Part shown: piece after piece, positions 11,124 through 17,664 of the stretch
How positions within the stretch are numbered: position 1 is the first letter of the stretch
Layout of the letters: each line of letters opens with the position of its first letter
Assembly: GCF_000717175.1 (NCBI RefSeq)
Contig: NZ_JNYD01000005.1
Span: 62,001 to 126,000, forward strand
Direction of reading: 5' to 3'
Length of the DNA stretch: 64,000 nt
Origin: Pseudonocardia autotrophica
Lineage (GTDB): Bacteria > Actinomycetota > Actinomycetes > Mycobacteriales > Pseudonocardiaceae
Translations under genes and position numbers: made by a program
Notes under the pieces: model-generated
The model's input: only the letters and a program-made list of their open reading frames with translations
What the model was told of the DNA's origin: nothing
The model's database searches: none

Positions 11124-11491
11124 GCCCGGCCGGCGATCTTCCGGCGGCACCGGATCGCGGGGGAACGGTAGCCCGGACCGAACGAACGGCGCCCGGCACC
11201 GTGAACCAGTACGTGACCTTGCCGCTGCTCCTGTGACGCGCGTAACGTTTTCCTCCTCCGGCGAACGAATTCGGGGCGGGGTTCGATCGCGTACGGCGAA
11301 CGCCGTTCCCGGCGATCGCCGTGCACATTTCCGGACGGCATTCGAGACGACCGACAGCGACCGATGCCCGGTACCCCGGCTCGTCGTCGCGCCCCGGACG
11401 AGCGGAGCGCGACACCCGAACCGGGACCGGCGGGCGGCCGGGCGCGCGAGGCGGACGACACGCGACAGGCGCGGACCAGGAGGCGGAGCCG
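11124..11491 (+). other. Long intergenic region before the dehydrogenase operon
   Basis: These 368 bases hold no convincing gene. The composition is locally less GC-rich (for example around 11230-11275). The word CGGCGAACG occurs twice (11259-11267 and 11294-11302) and GGCGATCGCC lies just after. This is the probable promoter and activator-binding region for the PQQ dehydrogenase operon. I could not find two good LytTR consensus sites in it. A GGAGGCGGAG ribosome binding site ends the region. Confidence 0.45.
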
Positions 11492-11959
11492 ATGACGACC
11501 AGTAGCGCCCAGGATCGGGCGGACCTGCTGCACAAGCTGGGACTGGACCAGCAGAACAAGGGCCCCATCGGACGTGTCATCACGACCGGCAACGTCGAAC
11601 AGGCCAAGGAGCGCGAAGACGGCACCATGCACATCCGCCTCCGGATCAACCCGGACGAGATCGCATGGGACCCCGCCGTCATCGTCATGCCGCACGGCGG
11701 CGACCTCGAGATCGAGATCTTCAACGACGACCTGAACACGCACTGTGCGCTGTTCCCCAGCAATGGCGACCGGAAGTTCATCTGGTTGGTGAACCATTCC
11801 CGCGGCCGGGCGAAGCTCAATCTCGACGGCCCCGGCTACTACTGGTTCAGCTCGCCCACCGGCAACGACGAGGGCCGTGGGTTGACCGGCGCCATCGTCG
11901 TCCTCGGCGACGTCCCGCCCGAGGCGCGCCTCGACCGACCCGAACAGCCGCGGCCGTAG
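11492..11959 (+). CDS. Cupredoxin-like PQQ-dehydrogenase-associated protein lacking most copper ligands
   Basis: A 155-residue protein resembling small PQQ-associated proteins found beside actinobacterial PQQ dehydrogenases (the type I recall as MSMEG_3727 family). The C-terminal 95 residues look like a cupredoxin fold: GDLEIEIFNDDLNTH supplies the position of the first copper His. A final GYYWFSSPTG...GRGLTG...VV aligns with the usual Cys-His-Met loop, but Ser replaces Cys, no His is present and Leu replaces Met. No signal peptide is seen. It lies 13 bases before the dehydrogenase, so the two are co-translated and may form a complex. Possible roles are electron transfer partner, chaperone or structural subunit; the role is inferred from position only. 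Confidence 0.7.
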   Translation: MTTSSAQDRADLLHKLGLDQQNKGPIGRVITTGNVEQAKEREDGTMHIRLRINPDEIAWDPAVIVMPHGGDLEIEIFNDDLNTHCALFPSNGDRKFIWLVNHSRGRAKLNLDGPGYYWFSSPTGNDEGRGLTGAIVVLGDVPPEARLDRPEQPRP

Positions 11960-11972
11960 GAAGGAGCAGACC

Positions 11973-13673
11973 ATGACCGTCGAGTACGTCGACGCCGGCG
12001 AGGCCATCGACCAGGGCGATCTGAGCGGCAAGCACGGCGACGCACCGCCGGTCGTCGAGAACGTGACCTACGAGCGTATCCTCGACGCCCGTTCCGAGCC
12101 CCAGAACTGGCTCACCTACTACGGCGCCTACAACGGCCAGCGGTTCAGCCCGCTGGACCAGATCAACACCGAGAACGTCAAGGGCATCGGTCCCGCCTGG
12201 ATCTTCCAGTCCGGGACGAGCGGCATGATCGCCGGCGCGTCGACGTACGCCTTCGAGGCCACGCCGATCGTCGTCGACGGGATCATGTTCGTCTCCGGCT
12301 GGGACGGCTGGGTGTGGGCCCTCGACGCGAAGACGGGCACCGAGATCTGGCGGTACAAGCACGCCACCCCGTTCGACATCTCGCTGTGCTGCGGGAACGT
12401 GAACCGCGGGGTCGCCGTGGCGAAGGGGAAGGTCTTCTCGGTCACCCCGAACGCCCACGTGATCGCGCTCGACGCCGTCACCGGCAAGAAGGTCTGGGAC
12501 AAGACCTACGGCGACGTCCGCGCCGGCGAGAGCGCGACGGTCGCTCCGCTGATCGTGAAGAACATGGTCATCGTCGGCAGCTCCGGCGGCGAGTTCGGCG
12601 TGCGCGGCCACCTGGACTCCTTCGACCTCGACAGCGGCGAGCACCTGTGGCGCTGCTACATGGTCCCGAAGCCGGGTGAGCCCGGTTCCGAGACCTGGCC
12701 GGCCGACGGCCAGGCCTGGGCCCGGGGCGGGGCGAACTGCTGGCTGACCGGCACCTTCGACCCCGAGACGAACCTGCTGTACATCGGCACGGGCAACCCG
12801 GCACCGGACTTCGACGGCGAGGTCCGGGAGGGCGACAACCTCTTCACCGACAGCATCGTCGCCGTCGACGCGGACAGCGGGCAGATCCGCTGGCACTACC
12901 AGTGCACCCCGCACGACGTCTGGGACTACGACAGCATCTCCGAGTGCATCCTGTTCGAGTCGGAGGGGCGCAAGCTGCTCGGACACTTCGACAAGAACGG
13001 CTACTTCTTCGTCGTCGACCGGACGAACGGCCAGCTGGTCCAGATCACGCCGTTCGTCGACCGGATCGACTGGGGCAACATCACCCGCGACGGCAAGGTG
13101 ACCCCGGCGCGGTACCCCGACAAGGAGGGCGACCCGGTCCACTTCTACCCCGGTCCGGCCGGCGCGAAGGAGTGGACGCACGCGGCCTACAGCCCGGAGA
13201 CCGAGCTGTTCTACGTCCCGATCCAGGACGTCGGCGCCACGGCCACCCGACGGCGCCGCGAGTTCAAGGAGAGCATCCCCTACTGGGGCGCGGGCGTTCA
13301 GGTCGACATCGAGGACATGACGGGCTACGTCAGCGCGTTCGACGCCAACGGCGAGGAGAAGTGGCGCTGGCGCAACAACCTGCCGATGTGCGCGTCGGTG
13401 CTGGCCACCGCCGGTGGTCTGGTGTTCGCCGGCACGCCCTCGGGCGAGTTCAACGCGCTCGACGCCCGCACCGGTGAGCTGCTCTGGCAGTTCCAGTGCG
13501 GCAGCGGCCACCACAGCAGCCCGACCACCTACTCGGTCGACGGCCGGCAGTACGTCGTCGTGCCGGTCGGCTGGGGCGGCTGGGCCGAGGGGTTCCTGCC
13601 CGGCATGCTCGGCGCCGGTCACGGCAGCGCGCTGATCGCCTTCGCCCTGCCGGAGGGGGCCCCGAGCCGGTAG
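11973..13673 (+). CDS. PQQ-dependent alcohol (methanol-type) dehydrogenase, lanthanide-type metal site
   Basis: A 566-residue quinoprotein with the eight-bladed propeller of PQQ alcohol dehydrogenases. The vicinal cysteines C139-C140 (CCGN) would form the disulfide ring over PQQ. Metal-site residues are E207 (SGGEFGVRG) and N255 (GGANCW), the catalytic base is D318, and a second Asp lies two residues on at D320 (PHDVWDYDS). That extra Asp is the established mark of lanthanide-dependent XoxF-type enzymes; calcium enzymes such as MxaF have a small residue there. The N-terminus (MTVEYVDAGE...) is hydrophilic with no Sec or Tat signal, which is unusual because this family is normally extracytoplasmic. 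No cytochrome c partner or TonB-type uptake gene is nearby. The pqq genes follow immediately. Confidence 0.9.
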   Translation: MTVEYVDAGEAIDQGDLSGKHGDAPPVVENVTYERILDARSEPQNWLTYYGAYNGQRFSPLDQINTENVKGIGPAWIFQSGTSGMIAGASTYAFEATPIVVDGIMFVSGWDGWVWALDAKTGTEIWRYKHATPFDISLCCGNVNRGVAVAKGKVFSVTPNAHVIALDAVTGKKVWDKTYGDVRAGESATVAPLIVKNMVIVGSSGGEFGVRGHLDSFDLDSGEHLWRCYMVPKPGEPGSETWPADGQAWARGGANCWLTGTFDPETNLLYIGTGNPAPDFDGEVREGDNLFTDSIVAVDADSGQIRWHYQCTPHDVWDYDSISECILFESEGRKLLGHFDKNGYFFVVDRTNGQLVQITPFVDRIDWGNITRDGKVTPARYPDKEGDPVHFYPGPAGAKEWTHAAYSPETELFYVPIQDVGATATRRRREFKESIPYWGAGVQVDIEDMTGYVSAFDANGEEKWRWRNNLPMCASVLATAGGLVFAGTPSGEFNALDARTGELLWQFQCGSGHHSSPTTYSVDGRQYVVVPVGWGGWAEGFLPGMLGAGHGSALIAFALPEGAPSR

Positions 13674-13724
13674 GTCACGTGCCGTTCCTGTGCCGCACAT
13701 CGGGCGCAGAGGGGAGGTGAATCC

Positions 13725-13820
13725 ATGGAGTCCCAGCTCACCGAGTGGGAGCCACCGGAGTTCGACGAGATCGGCGTCGCCCCCGAGGTGACGATGTACG
13801 TCGCCCGGAGGGAGGCCTGA
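13725..13820 (+). CDS. pqqA: PqqA, precursor peptide of PQQ
   Basis: This 31-codon gene encodes the peptide whose Glu and Tyr become PQQ. The diagnostic E-x3-Y is present at E21 and Y25 (EVTMY), ten residues from the start of a typical acidic PqqA leader. A strong ribosome binding site GGGGAGG (13711-13717) precedes the ATG. It lies 51 bases after the dehydrogenase and just before pqqB. The processed product would be excised by a peptidase, and none of the PqqF type is encoded in the cluster itself. Confidence 0.95.
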   Translation: MESQLTEWEPPEFDEIGVAPEVTMYVARREA

Positions 13821-13827
13821 CGGGATC

Positions 13828-13861
13828 GAGAGGTGCGCCGGGTCGACCCGGCGCACCTCTC
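13828..13861 (+). promoter_or_regulatory. Perfect palindrome between pqqA and pqqB
   Basis: The 34 bases from 13828 to 13861 are a perfect palindrome: arms GAGAGGTGCGCCGGGTC and its complement with no spacer. It begins eight bases after the pqqA stop. As RNA it would form a long stem that could partly terminate transcription or protect the pqqA message from 3' decay. That would make PqqA in excess over the PQQ enzymes, as is known for pqqA in other bacteria. Confidence 0.75.
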
Positions 13862-13880
13862 CGCTTCGTGGAGGTGCCGG

Positions 13881-14774
13881 ATGTGGCTGCGGGTGCTCGG
13901 GTCCGCCGCCGGCGGGGGTTTCCCGCAGTGGAACTGCGGCTGCCCGGGGTGCCGGGCGGTGCGCGACGGCTCGCGGCCGTGCGTGCCCCGTTCGCAGTCG
14001 TCGGTCGCGGTGAGCGCGGACCGGCGTTCCTGGTACCTGCTCAACGCCTCGCCGGACGTCCGGACGCAGATCGAGGCGTTCCCCGCCCTGCACCCGGACG
14101 CGGGCCGGGCGACGCCGCTGCGGGCCGTGCTGCTCACGGACGCCGAGCTCGACCACACGCTCGGCCTCCTGCTCCTGCGCGAGGCGCGCGCGCTGGAGCT
14201 GCACGCCACGCCCGCGGTGCGCGAGACGCTGTGCGAGGGGTCCGCGCTGCTCAGGACCCTCGAGCGCTACTGCGCGGTCGACTGGCACCCGGTCGTCCCG
14301 GGCGCCGACGTCGCCCTCGGCGACGGGCTCTCCTACCGCGCCTTCGACGTCCCCACGAGGAAGGCGGCGCGTTTCGGTCCCGGGAGGGCCGAGGGACGCG
14401 TCGTCGGGTACCGGCTGACCGACACCCGCACCGGCCGGGCCGCGGTGTACCTGCCCGGGGTGCAGGAGCTCGGCGCCGGCGTGCTCGCGCAGCTGCAGGA
14501 CTGCGCCTGCCTGCTCCTCGACGGCACGTGCTGGAGCGACGACGAGATGGTCCGGCTTGGCCTCGCGTCGAAGACCGCGCGCGACATGGGGCACGTCCCG
14601 ATGGACGGTCCCGGCGGCAGCCTCGCGCAGGTCGCGGAACTGCCCGTCGCACGGACGATCTACGTCCACCTGAACAACACCAACCCCGTGCTGCTGGACG
14701 ACTCCCCGGAACGCCGGGCCGTCGAGCGGCACGGGGCGGAGATCGCCACGGACGGCCTCGAGGTGGAGGTCTAG
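13881..14774 (+). CDS. pqqB: PqqB, metallo-beta-lactamase-fold PQQ biosynthesis protein
   Basis: A 297-residue PqqB, a non-heme iron/metal hydroxylase thought to act on the Glu-Tyr intermediate. The N-terminus has the family's [18 protein letters not shown] with the zinc-binding cysteines. [18 protein letters not shown] corresponds to the altered metallo-beta-lactamase motif, and [16 protein letters not shown] is near the C-terminus. The ATG at 13881 follows GGAGGTG and gives the usual family N-terminus; an earlier in-frame start lies inside the palindrome and is unlikely. Confidence 0.95.
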   Translation: MWLRVLGSAAGGGFPQWNCGCPGCRAVRDGSRPCVPRSQSSVAVSADRRSWYLLNASPDVRTQIEAFPALHPDAGRATPLRAVLLTDAELDHTLGLLLLREARALELHATPAVRETLCEGSALLRTLERYCAVDWHPVVPGADVALGDGLSYRAFDVPTRKAARFGPGRAEGRVVGYRLTDTRTGRAAVYLPGVQELGAGVLAQLQDCACLLLDGTCWSDDEMVRLGLASKTARDMGHVPMDGPGGSLAQVAELPVARTIYVHLNNTNPVLLDDSPERRAVERHGAEIATDGLEVEV

Positions 14775-14782
14775 GGGGTGCC

Positions 14783-15484
14783 ATGACGGCCACGACCGAC
14801 AGGACCGGGACGACCGCAGGCTTCGTGGACGCGCTGCGGGCGCGGTCGCGGCGCTACCACGACCAGCACCCCTTCCACGTGCGGATGAACGCCGGCCTGC
14901 TGAGCCCCGCGCAGATCCGGGGCTGGGTGGCGAACCGCTTCTACTACCAGGAGAACATCCCCCGCAAGGACGCCGCGATCCTCGCCAACTGCCCGGATCT
15001 CGAGGTCCGCCGGCGGTGGATCCGGCGCATTGTCGACCACGACGGCACGGCCGGCACCGAGGGCGGCATCGAGGCCTGGCTGCGCCTGGCCGAGGCCGCG
15101 GGGCTGACCCGCGAGGAGGTCCTCGACCACCGGCACCTGGCCCCCGGGGTCCGGTTCGCCGTCGACGCCTACGTGACCTTCGCCCGCACCCGGCCGTGGG
15201 TGGAGGCGGTGGCGTCGTCCCTCACCGAGCTCTTCGCGCCGGACCTGATGGCCGAGCGGCTCGCCGCGTTCGAGCGGTACTACCCGTGGATCGAGCGGGA
15301 CGGCCTGACCTACTTCCGGAACCGGCTGCACCAGGCGCCCCGGGACTCCGAGCACGCCCTGCAGGTGGTGACCACGCACTGCCGCACCCCCGAGGAGCAG
15401 GAGCGCGCGGTCGACGCGCTGTCGTTCAAGTGCGACGTGCTCTGGAGCCTGATGGACGCCGTCGACCGGGCCTACCCGGGGTGA
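14783..15484 (+). CDS. pqqC: PqqC, pyrroloquinoline-quinone synthase
   Basis: A 233-residue cofactorless oxidase that performs the final ring closure and eight-electron oxidation to PQQ. The all-helical active-site signatures are present: [34 protein letters not shown] and IVDHDGT. Length is close to the usual 235-250 residues. It starts 8 bases after pqqB with a GGGGG ribosome binding site. Confidence 0.96.
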   Translation: MTATTDRTGTTAGFVDALRARSRRYHDQHPFHVRMNAGLLSPAQIRGWVANRFYYQENIPRKDAAILANCPDLEVRRRWIRRIVDHDGTAGTEGGIEAWLRLAEAAGLTREEVLDHRHLAPGVRFAVDAYVTFARTRPWVEAVASSLTELFAPDLMAERLAAFERYYPWIERDGLTYFRNRLHQAPRDSEHALQVVTTHCRTPEEQERAVDALSFKCDVLWSLMDAVDRAYPG

Positions 15485-15491
15485 GGCGCCG

Positions 15492-15806
15492 ATGAGCTCG
15501 CCCGACTCCGTGGTGACCGGCGCGGTGTCCCCGTCCGGGCGGCCGCGGCTCGCCCGGCACGTCCGGCTGACCTTCGACCGGGCGCGGGAGCGGCACGTAC
15601 TGCTGCGCCCGGAGGCCGTGGTCGTCCTCAACGACACGGGGGCGGCGATCCTCGGCCTGTGCGACGGCGAGCGGACGGTCGCCGGGATCGTCGAGGAGCT
15701 GCGGGGCCGCTACGACCACGTCGCCGAGGCCGACGTGGAGCGCTTCCTCGCCGGCCTCGTCGAGCGGCGCTGCGTGGTGATCGACGTGGAGGACGACGAT
15801 GGATAG
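15492..15806 (+). CDS. pqqD: PqqD, PqqA-binding chaperone
   Basis: The 104-residue PqqD is the RiPP-recognition-element protein that presents PqqA to PqqE. The family core is visible (ARHVRLTFDRARERHVLLRP, VVLNDTGAAIL, DGERTVAGIV) with an acidic tail. It starts seven bases after pqqC and overlaps pqqE by eight bases, so PqqD and PqqE are translationally coupled, consistent with their complex. Confidence 0.95.
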   Translation: MSSPDSVVTGAVSPSGRPRLARHVRLTFDRARERHVLLRPEAVVVLNDTGAAILGLCDGERTVAGIVEELRGRYDHVAEADVERFLAGLVERRCVVIDVEDDDG

Positions 15807-16890
15807 GCCCTTCGGGCTGCTGGCCGAGCTGACCTACCGCTGCCCGCTGGCCTGCCCGTACTGCTCCAACCCGCTCGACCTCGCCGGGTACCGGGACGAG
15901 CTGGGCACCGCGGAGTGGCTCCGGGTGTTCGACGAGGCCCGGGACCTGGGCGTGCTGCAGTGCCACCTCTCCGGCGGCGAGCCGCTGCTGCGCCGGGACC
16001 TCGTGGACCTCGTCCGGCACGCGACCGGGCTCGGCCTCTACACGAACCTCGTGACCAGTGCCGTCGGATTCTCCCGGCGCCGCGCGGAGGAACTGCGCGA
16101 GGCGGGCCTCGACCACGTGCAGATCAGCATCCAGGCCGACGAGCCCGGCGCGTCGGACCGGATCGCCGGGACGCCGTCGTTCGCGCGCAAGATCGCCGCG
16201 GCGCGGATCGTGAAGGAGCTGGGCTGGCCGCTCACGGTCAACGTCGTGCTGCACCGGCAGAACATCGACGGTCTCGCCGACATCGTCGGGCTGGCCGAGG
16301 AGCTGCGCGCCGACCGCGTCGAGCTGGCCAACACCCAGTACTACGGCTGGGCGCTGCGCAACCGCGCCGCGCTCCTGCCCACCGCCGAGCAGCTCGACCG
16401 GGCGGAGGAGGTCGTGCGCGACGCCGCCACCCGGCTGGCGGGCCGGATGGACGTCGTCTACGTGCTCCCGGACTACTACGAGCGCTATCCCAAGCCCTGC
16501 ATGGGCGGCTGGGGCGCGCGGCAGCTCACGGTCGCCCCCAACGGCGACGCCCTGCCCTGCCCCGCGGCGCAGACGCTGCCGCTCCCCCGCGCGAACGTCC
16601 GCGAGGACTCCCTGGAGCGGATCTGGACGGACTCGCCGGTGTTCCGGCGGTTCCGCGGCACAGATTGGATGCCGGAGCCCTGCCGGAGCTGCGACCGCCG
16701 CGAGATCGACTTCGGCGGCTGCCGCTGCCAGGCGTTCCAGCTCACCGGCGACGCCGCCCGCACCGACCCGGTCTGCCACCTCTCGCCGGACCACGAGATC
16801 GTCGTCGACCTCGTGCAGGCCGCCAACTCCGGAGCGCGGCCACGGGTGGAGGCCCTGGTCCCGCGCCCGCACCGGGCGGGTCCGTCATGA
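15799..16890 (+). CDS. pqqE: PqqE, radical SAM enzyme crosslinking Glu and Tyr of PqqA
   Basis: A 363-residue radical SAM-SPASM protein. The radical SAM cluster ligands are C15, C19 and C22 (TYRCPLACPYCSNP). The C-terminal SPASM region carries the auxiliary-cluster cysteines (CMGGWG, LPCPAA, CRSCDRR, GGCRCQAF, CHLS). It forms the carbon-carbon bond between E21 and Y25 of PqqA. The ATG lies inside the end of pqqD, and the stop overlaps the next start (ATGA). Confidence 0.97.
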   Translation: MDRPFGLLAELTYRCPLACPYCSNPLDLAGYRDELGTAEWLRVFDEARDLGVLQCHLSGGEPLLRRDLVDLVRHATGLGLYTNLVTSAVGFSRRRAEELREAGLDHVQISIQADEPGASDRIAGTPSFARKIAAARIVKELGWPLTVNVVLHRQNIDGLADIVGLAEELRADRVELANTQYYGWALRNRAALLPTAEQLDRAEEVVRDAATRLAGRMDVVYVLPDYYERYPKPCMGGWGARQLTVAPNGDALPCPAAQTLPLPRANVREDSLERIWTDSPVFRRFRGTDWMPEPCRSCDRREIDFGGCRCQAFQLTGDAARTDPVCHLSPDHEIVVDLVQAANSGARPRVEALVPRPHRAGPS

Positions 16891-17252
16891 GGACCGCCGC
16901 CGACCGGCCCCGGCACCCCGAGGCCGACCAGGCCGAGCTGGCGTACCGCATCGCGTGCGACGCCTCCGTGCTCCAGCTCGAGTGCACCTACGCCGAGGCG
17001 CCGGAGCCGCTCTGCCACGAGCTGGTGCGCTGGTTCACCGCGACCGTGCGCCGGCTCCGGGAACCCGGCCTCCCCCTCGACGACCTGCGCGAGCTCGCCG
17101 ACGAGTGGCGCCGGCGCCGTGCCGCCTACTTCTCCGACCACGACTGGGCCGAGGTCCGCCTCGTCCCACCGCTCGACCGCCCACGGCCCTCGCTCTGGTG
17201 GCGCCTGCGCCGGGGGCGGGAGCCGGTGCCACCGCGCCCGGCCGTTCGCTGA
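16887..17252 (+). CDS. Unknown protein at the end of the pqq operon
   Basis: This 121-residue protein is coupled to pqqE by an ATGA overlap and is the last gene before the operon terminator. It is probably all-helical, with alternating charged and hydrophobic residues (LAYRIACDASVLQLECTYAE, WFTATVRRLREPG, ELADEWRRRRAAYFSDHDW), and it has a basic Pro/Arg-rich tail. It has three cysteines but no recognisable motif, signal peptide or membrane segment. I do not recognise the family. Its position suggests a role in PQQ maturation, delivery or dehydrogenase assembly. Confidence 0.7.
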   Translation: MRTAADRPRHPEADQAELAYRIACDASVLQLECTYAEAPEPLCHELVRWFTATVRRLREPGLPLDDLRELADEWRRRRAAYFSDHDWAEVRLVPPLDRPRPSLWWRLRRGREPVPPRPAVR

Positions 17253-17269
17253 CCCCCATGCGCACGAGC

Positions 17270-17304
17270 GGAAGGCCCCCGGGACGATGTCCCGAGGGCC
17301 TTCC
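17270..17304. terminator. Bidirectional terminator between the pqq operon and the tRNA
   Basis: Arms of 16 positions (from GGAAGGCCC at 17270 to GGGCCTTCC ending 17304) pair around a GAT loop with one internal mismatch. It lies 18 bases after the last pqq-operon gene and 4 bases from the 3' end of the convergent tRNA gene, so it probably serves both. Confidence 0.7.
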
Positions 17305-17308
17305 GTGG

Positions 17309-17385
17309 TGGTAGCGGGGGCAGGATTCGAACCTGCGACCTCTGGGTTATGAGCCCAGCGAGCTACCGAGCTGCTCCACCCCGCG
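17309..17385 (-). tRNA. Initiator tRNA-fMet (CAT)
   Basis: A 77-base cloverleaf on the minus strand with encoded CCA at 17309-17311. The anticodon loop is CTCATAA (anticodon CAT), flanked by three consecutive G-C pairs (GGG/CCC), the mark of initiator tRNAs. The T-arm is GCAGG-TTCGAAT-CCTGC. The acceptor begins CGCGGGG and its first position faces T, an unpaired end as required for formylation and initiation. Confidence 0.95.
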
Positions 17386-17613
17386 CCGCTGTGGTCCGCC
17401 CTTCCGGGCTTCGCACTGCTGTCTTGCTGTTGTGCCCAGAACATTACACGCTCGCGAACGGCATGTGCACGGGGGGGTCGGTTTCGATCCCCGACCCTCT
17501 GACCTGCGACAACGCCGCGTTCTCCCGCACGCTGAGGCGTTCTCGCCGGTCAGCGGGCCGCGGACCGGCTCCGGTAAGCCTGCTCACATCCTTCGGCCGG
17601 CTCCGAGAACGCC

Positions 17614-17646
17614 GACGGGCGGCCCCGGTGACCGGGACCGCCCGTC
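17614..17646 (-). terminator. Terminator of the UPF0182 gene
   Basis: On the minus strand, arms GACGGGCGG-T-CCCGGT and ACCGGG-G-CCGCCCGTC pair completely, counting one U-G pair, around a single-base loop. It lies 18 bases beyond the UPF0182 stop. The rest of 17386-17613 holds no gene that I can support. Confidence 0.6.
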
Positions 17647-17664
17647 TGCAGCGCTGTGCGGGCC

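Noticed and set aside
11124..11491. LytTR direct-repeat sites for the GAF-LytTR regulator
   Set aside because: Several AAC or GTT words were examined, but none made two good consensus matches at helical spacing, unlike the clear pair at 47579-47607.
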